A stretch of 64,000 nucleotides of DNA. Origin: Chlorophyllum brunneum. Lineage: Eukaryota; Basidiomycota; Agaricomycetes; Agaricales; Agaricaceae. Below, one piece after another: positions 59,773-64,000 of the stretch (position 1 is the stretch's first letter; each line of letters opens with the position of its first letter). The stretch is from the NCBI GenBank assembly GCA_963576785.1, contig OY756145.1:2542001-2606000 (forward strand), given 5' to 3'. A program made the position numbers and the translations under genes. The notes beneath the pieces are model-generated. The model was not told the DNA's origin. It saw only the letters and a list, made by a program, of their open reading frames with translations, and did not search any database.

Positions 59773-60472
59773 ATGTCTCGATACCATAACCCGATCCATG
59801 CTCCAATCTTTCCATCTCAACTCTCTGCTTACTCAACACTCTCCGGAGCTCTCGTACCTCCTCCTTCTCGTTTCAATTCCCAACGTCGTAAACGCGTCCC
59901 ACAAGCTCTATGCAAAACAAGCAGTGGACCAATGTGTATGCCAATATCCTTCGATTATCTCGGACATACAGGACAAGGCGTTTCCCTGGCGGACTTTAGC
60001 ACCCGATCACAAAACGCATTAGCGCAAATGATTACCGGTGCGAATGACCTAGTTTTAGCAAATCTAGGTTTGAAATCTATGCGACTTCATATTATGGTAA
60101 GAGATACAAGTTACTACTTCCCTTCATGGCGCTTGAATGAAGTAACCCCTTTGGGATTTTTAATTAGTGGACGGGATATGAGCATATGAATGCGAAATAC
60201 AATGTACCGGCAACTGCGGCCACATCCCGTGGTCAGCTAGGTGCAAACATCGCTATGCAATTATGGTCTTTCTTCGATGTTCGTATTACACATCCTCTAC
60301 CCTTAAGTTGCCGTAAAATCTGACGTTGGTTTAGGCCGCCGGTAAAACAACATCAATGAATCCCCAATGGGAGATTACTCCCAAAGGAATCGGGTTCGAT
60401 AAGATGATACTCGTAGCGCTCTATCACGTTGGTGATGATGTCTGGCAAGCAGATGTTGCCGTAGATTTCTGA
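59773..60472 (+). CDS. three-exon ~190-aa family, right gene of pair C
   Basis: Exons 59773-60096, 60168-60278 and 60335-60472 again measure 324, 111 and 138 nt and encode 190 residues. Landmarks are MSRYHNPIHAPIFPSQLSAY, the QRRKRVPQ block, FDYLGHTGQGVSLADFSTRS, WTGYEHMNA, SRGQLGANIAMQLW, NPQWEI, FDKMILVALYHVGDDVWQAD and the end VAVDF. It differs at many positions from the pair A and B genes, yet keeps exon lengths and all landmarks. This pattern indicates selection on the protein. It is a complete gene; its partner at 57930-58517 is dead. Confidence 0.88.
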
Positions 60473-61318
60473 GCCCGATACTCACCTCGGAGTTCACCTT
60501 TCCTTTGTATATCCTTTGGTACTTCTTGACTGCTTTTCCGGCGTTCCGGGTGATAACATCGTCACCACTACCGCCACATTTGGTATGGAACATATGCTTC
60601 ATTATCTCTGGCATTATATCTCTATGTAAACGTAGCTGCTCTTTTCTCCAAGATCAGACTTGTATTATATCTAGAAATAGGAAAGCGTGGTGTTTGGCTG
60701 ACAGACGTGAGGAAAAAAACTACGGTGGGTTAATGCAAAAATCGTCGGCTTCAAGTTTACATAGGCTGCGCGAATCAATTTAAGTTATTTCGAACTGGCT
60801 CGGCGTTCAGTGACTTATCAGTCATACACGTGATCAAGCGCCTGATAGCTCTTCCAAATCCCTAAATGTACGAACAAGAAAGCCTCCACAGGCGAAACAA
60901 GCGACAACTACCTACACCAAACCAAATAACTATGCAATGTTCAGAAAGCCAGAAAGCAAATTATTCGAAGATGAAAGCGTGAAATAATAATATAATACAT
61001 AGGTGGTGGGGTTACTACAGGGACGTTTATGACCCAATACTATCTACGATGTGAAGATTAATCTATGTGATGTAAAGACAAAGGATGGGGGGGGTGAAAA
61101 TGCTTCGGGTGCAAATTTTCGTGGTTGGGTATTTGGTGAGTGGGCTGTTGAGGGTTGCGATTTGTCGTAGTTGACACTTCAATGTATCTCTCCATGAGGG
61201 GAACTCGTCGGCGCTAGCGCTGTTTGGATAGGGTCTAGCTGGGGCGCCGGGAGACCATTGGAATAAGAACGAAGTCGGAAGGAGGGTAAAAGGGATGTTG
61301 AGAGATTTATCGATGGGA
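60473..61318. other. convergent spacer
   Basis: 3' flanks of the family gene and RIM2; nothing else recognised. Confidence 0.45.
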
Positions 61319-62483
61319 TCACCAACGAAGAATCCCTTCGTAGATGAAGAACATAACTGCAGCGTTGGGGACGACACGCATCAGATGGGCGCTGAGGCCA
61401 CCATATAACGATTTCACGCCCTCCTCCGCGATAATCAGTTTTAGTGTCTGCCATAGCCCAGTGTACTTGATGACACCGTTCACACTTGGCTGTCGAAGCC
61501 GCGTTCGTAGTACCTGAAACCGATAGTTAACGAGATACAGGTTGAGCTTCGCGGAGCGACGAACCTCATGGGGATAAGAAACTAGACTTGCAACACACTT
61601 CGCTGTCCCTGCGCTGCCCAACATACCCAACCACTCTTTCGCACTACCTTTGCCTTCCGGATCCACAGTCAACTTCTTCAATCTTTCATACAGCACCCAC
61701 TGTATCGTTCCTTCCGTCACTCCGAGATAGCTTGCACTCAAGCCCTTGTAGAACCCCTTGACACCCTCCTCCCTGAATATCTTCTGAATACAAAGCCAGC
61801 TACCACCAATGCCACTCTTATGTGCCGGAGTAACGCTCTCCACGAGTTGTGAAACGGATAGTTGCATCCGTGTTTTGACGACCCAGATAGGGTTTGTTGC
61901 CGTGCCCGTGACGATACCGGCAAATGCAGCGGCGGAGAGGTGAACAAGGGAGTTTTCGCGGCCTTCATTGAAGATATTGGCGATGACGACCTTGCCATTG
62001 CCGTATGTGTAGAAGTTTATCGACCGGGCCGGAATGACGCCAACTAATGTTGGTCCGAGACCTTTGAAGAGCGCGCGCGGTGACTCGTCTCGGTAGATAT
62101 CACTATGGGTCGAAGGTTGAGAGTGTGTAAGACAGAGTTCTGAAAGAGCACAGACCGAAGGATATGTCCCGTCTCTACAAAGTTCCACAACAATCCTCCT
62201 TGTCGAGGCGCAGCATGAAGAACTGCGCCACCACCACCACCGGCACCTATCACACCGACAGCAGTATGCCCTTCTCGAAAGAGACTCGATTGTAGACGCG
62301 TCTTGACAACGTCAAAAGGGCTTGTCACAATCGCTCCGCACATTCCACCAAGACTTTGAAGCGAGTCTGTAAGTATCCCAGACGCATCGTCATACGCAAA
62401 AGCACCTACCCTCCGGCTACAAAGTGTCGCCACGACTTTGCTGGGAGATACCCAGTTGTCTGTGTCTTGTTGCTGTTCGACAT
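61319..62483 (-). CDS. RIM2: mitochondrial carrier, pyrimidine nucleotide type
   Basis: Exons 62410-62483, 62156-62353, 61565-62102 and 61319-61513 give 334 residues. The start MSNSNKTQTTG is in exon 1, which ends in WRHFVAGG and joins LGGMCGAIVTSPFDVVKTRL. Three mitochondrial carrier repeats are present, each with a PX[DE]XX[RK] type signature: PFDVVKTRLQ, NPIWVVKTRMQ and YPHEVLRTRLRQ. Helix contacts such as GVIPARSINFYTYGN, GVTEGTIQWVLYERLKK and RVVPNAAVMFFIYE (the last near the C-terminus) fit the RIM2/SLC25A33/36 group. That group exchanges pyrimidine (deoxy)nucleotides across the inner membrane for mtDNA and RNA synthesis. Length and the long loop after repeat 1 also fit. Confidence 0.92.
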
Positions 62484-62659
62484 GGCACTGGCCTGGATTT
62501 TTGTGCGATTTTCTGTGGATTTCCAAGCGAGTCCACCACGGCCAGAGGAGGAGAACAGTGATGGGCGGATAGGCGGGCGGGAATTTTTTATCCGTGTCAC
62601 GTGCTAGACAAAACAAAATGTTAATTTCCAGATTTAAGATAATGCCTGGAAAATTCCTG
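62484..62659. promoter_or_regulatory. short divergent promoter RIM2/RPC25
   Basis: Only 176 bases separate the two start codons, so the genes probably share a bidirectional promoter. No TATA box is obvious; a CACGTG-containing TCACGTGC site lies near 62597. Confidence 0.55.
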
Positions 62660-63604
62660 ATGTTTTCTCTGTCCATCATCAAGGTGAGTTACCGTCCATT
62701 ATGAAGAGCGCTGCTTACCACTTTATGACCAGGACACGGTGGCAGTACAGCCTTCGCAGTTTGGCATTCCTGCAGATGAGGCCATAACGACTGAGCTCAA
62801 CAAAAAATACGCCAACCGCGTACTACACGACGTCGGGCTCTGCATCTGTGTCTTTGACCTCAGTCAAGTAGGTGAAGGAAAGGTGCGCTACGGGGACGGA
62901 TGTCTTTGGTACAAGGGCAAGCAACCTCTCGGCGGTATAGGTACACAAGGCTAAAGCACTAACACAAGGCAGTGGTATTCCGCATGGTCATCTACAGGCC
63001 ATTCATATCGGAAGTCGTCATTGCCAAGGTCAAGTCATCCGATGAAGACGGCATACGATGCTCGTACACACTCCCGTGACACCCCACGCATAACATTAAT
63101 ATATCTCTTACAGTGACCATGGGGTTCTTCGACGATATGTACATTCCAACTGTGTATCTTCCGCAACCAACAGCATTGTATGTATCCCTACCAGTCGTCA
63201 TCCCATATTCATTCTAATCTAGATATTGCTTATGCAAGTGACTCGAACGAGCGCTCGCACTTCTGGCTCCCGGACTCCGAGGCAACAACATCACAACAGC
63301 TTTTAGATTCACCAGTAGCAGAACGGATGTATATAGACCAAGGCGAGGTGCTTCGAGTCCGTGTCGAAGCCGAGGACTTCTACGATGACGAACCTGGACC
63401 TCCCAAAATGGCTGAAGGGGTACAGGTAGCGAGAGATCCGAAAAGGGCGCCTTATAATATTATCGTAAGTGATACTACCGTCCCTTATTGTTTTATCCAT
63501 ATTGATCTGCCCTTCAGTGTTCGATAGCGGAACAAGGTCTTGGTCCGGTAGCATGGTGGTCGAACACACAGCAAATCGAGGATGATGCCATGGATCAAGG
63601 ATGA
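62660..63604 (+). CDS. RPC25: RNA polymerase III subunit RPC25 (RPC8)
   Basis: Six exons (62660-62683, 62733-62916, 62973-63059, 63114-63177, 63239-63464, 63518-63604) give 223 residues. Signature segments are NKKYANRVLHDVGLCICVFD, VRYGDGCLWYK, VFRMVIYRPF, VKSSDEDGIR, MGFFDDMYIPTVYLPQP, HFWLPDSE and APYNII-CSIAEQGLGPVAW. It is the RPB7-like stalk subunit of RNA polymerase III (an N-terminal tip domain and an OB fold), which pairs with RPC17 and works in initiation of tRNA and 5S transcription in the nucleus. Two introns (62917-62972, 63060-63113) need GC donors (GCAAGC, GCTCGT) to keep the conserved protein; the second is weak, so that junction could be slightly off. Confidence 0.92.
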
Positions 63605-64000
63605 AATATGTGACTTACGCCTTCTAGTGTTCCGACTTTGTACAAACAGTTACCTACTCCTTCCATCAACGTGGCCTTTGCATGGTTATAAGCGCAGCTA
63701 CATTCAATCCATCTCTTGTGATCCTCCATCATACCCTACCCTCGCGCGCGGACCCTTTGACCCTTCTCACTTCACCCACAACCAACAATGATCGTGTGCT
63801 TGAAACCCCAACGGAGAACAGTACCTCCCAAAATTTGAATATCAATCAGACGCTTCAAACAAACGCCCATAGACAAAACGGTCGACCCACACCACACCAC
63901 ACCTCGGTCGCATTTTCCCACTTCACACCTGATCACCCCACCAGATCCATCACATACGATACAGCGGATATACCGGCCACCTTTCCTAATTAATACCACA
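63605..64000. other. right edge, no gene seen
   Basis: 3' flank of RPC25 and C/A-rich sequence; open frames here lack motifs. Confidence 0.4.

Overview
This window looks like nuclear DNA of a mushroom-forming basidiomycete (Agaricomycetes). Genes carry many short GT-AG introns (about 48-80 nt), and the gene content is typical of that group: NACHT receptors, a DUF6534 membrane protein, fungal-type kinase relics, an F-box protein and conserved eukaryotic housekeeping genes. Genus or species cannot be read from the sequence.

Layout. 1-5916: a Ser/Pro-rich protein cut by the left edge, a tRNA-Ile(AAT), a TPR-DnaJ co-chaperone and an F-box protein. 6501-20850: a same-strand tandem array of five NACHT P-loop NTPase genes (N1-N5). 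N1 and N3 are intact; N2, N4 and N5 show successive kinds of damage (lost splice site and exonised intron, homopolymer frameshift, internal deletion). A relic of the TPR-DnaJ gene lies between N2 and N3. 21280-24070: a broken kinase gene whose two lobes lie on opposite strands. 25989-27329: a multi-pass membrane protein. 28160-29115: an antisense NACHT relic in a gene-poor stretch. 33601-37461: mannose-6-phosphate isomerase and a CDC4-like F-box/WD40 protein. 43119-52110: an intron-dense DUF6534 membrane protein and the sorting receptor VPS10. 61319-63604: the mitochondrial carrier RIM2 and the RNA polymerase III subunit RPC25, head to head.

The least explained element is a family of about 190-residue proteins that I do not recognise. 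It has six apparently intact members and one pseudogene (30916-31629, 40267-40948, 42113-42792, 54396-55077, 56316-56991, 57930-58517, 59773-60472). Five intact members have identical exon lengths of 324, 111 and 138 nt. Six of the seven copies form three divergent, head-to-head pairs. Two pairs lie in a near-identical direct segmental duplication of about 3 kb whose left edge falls in a relic of the NACHT last exon.

Taken together, single-copy housekeeping genes form stable islands, separated by fast-changing blocks of NACHT receptors, kinase relics and the unknown family. In fungi such receptor arrays are usually linked to recognition of non-self. That any two of these accessory genes work together is inference only; the sequence shows proximity and shared rearrangements, not function.
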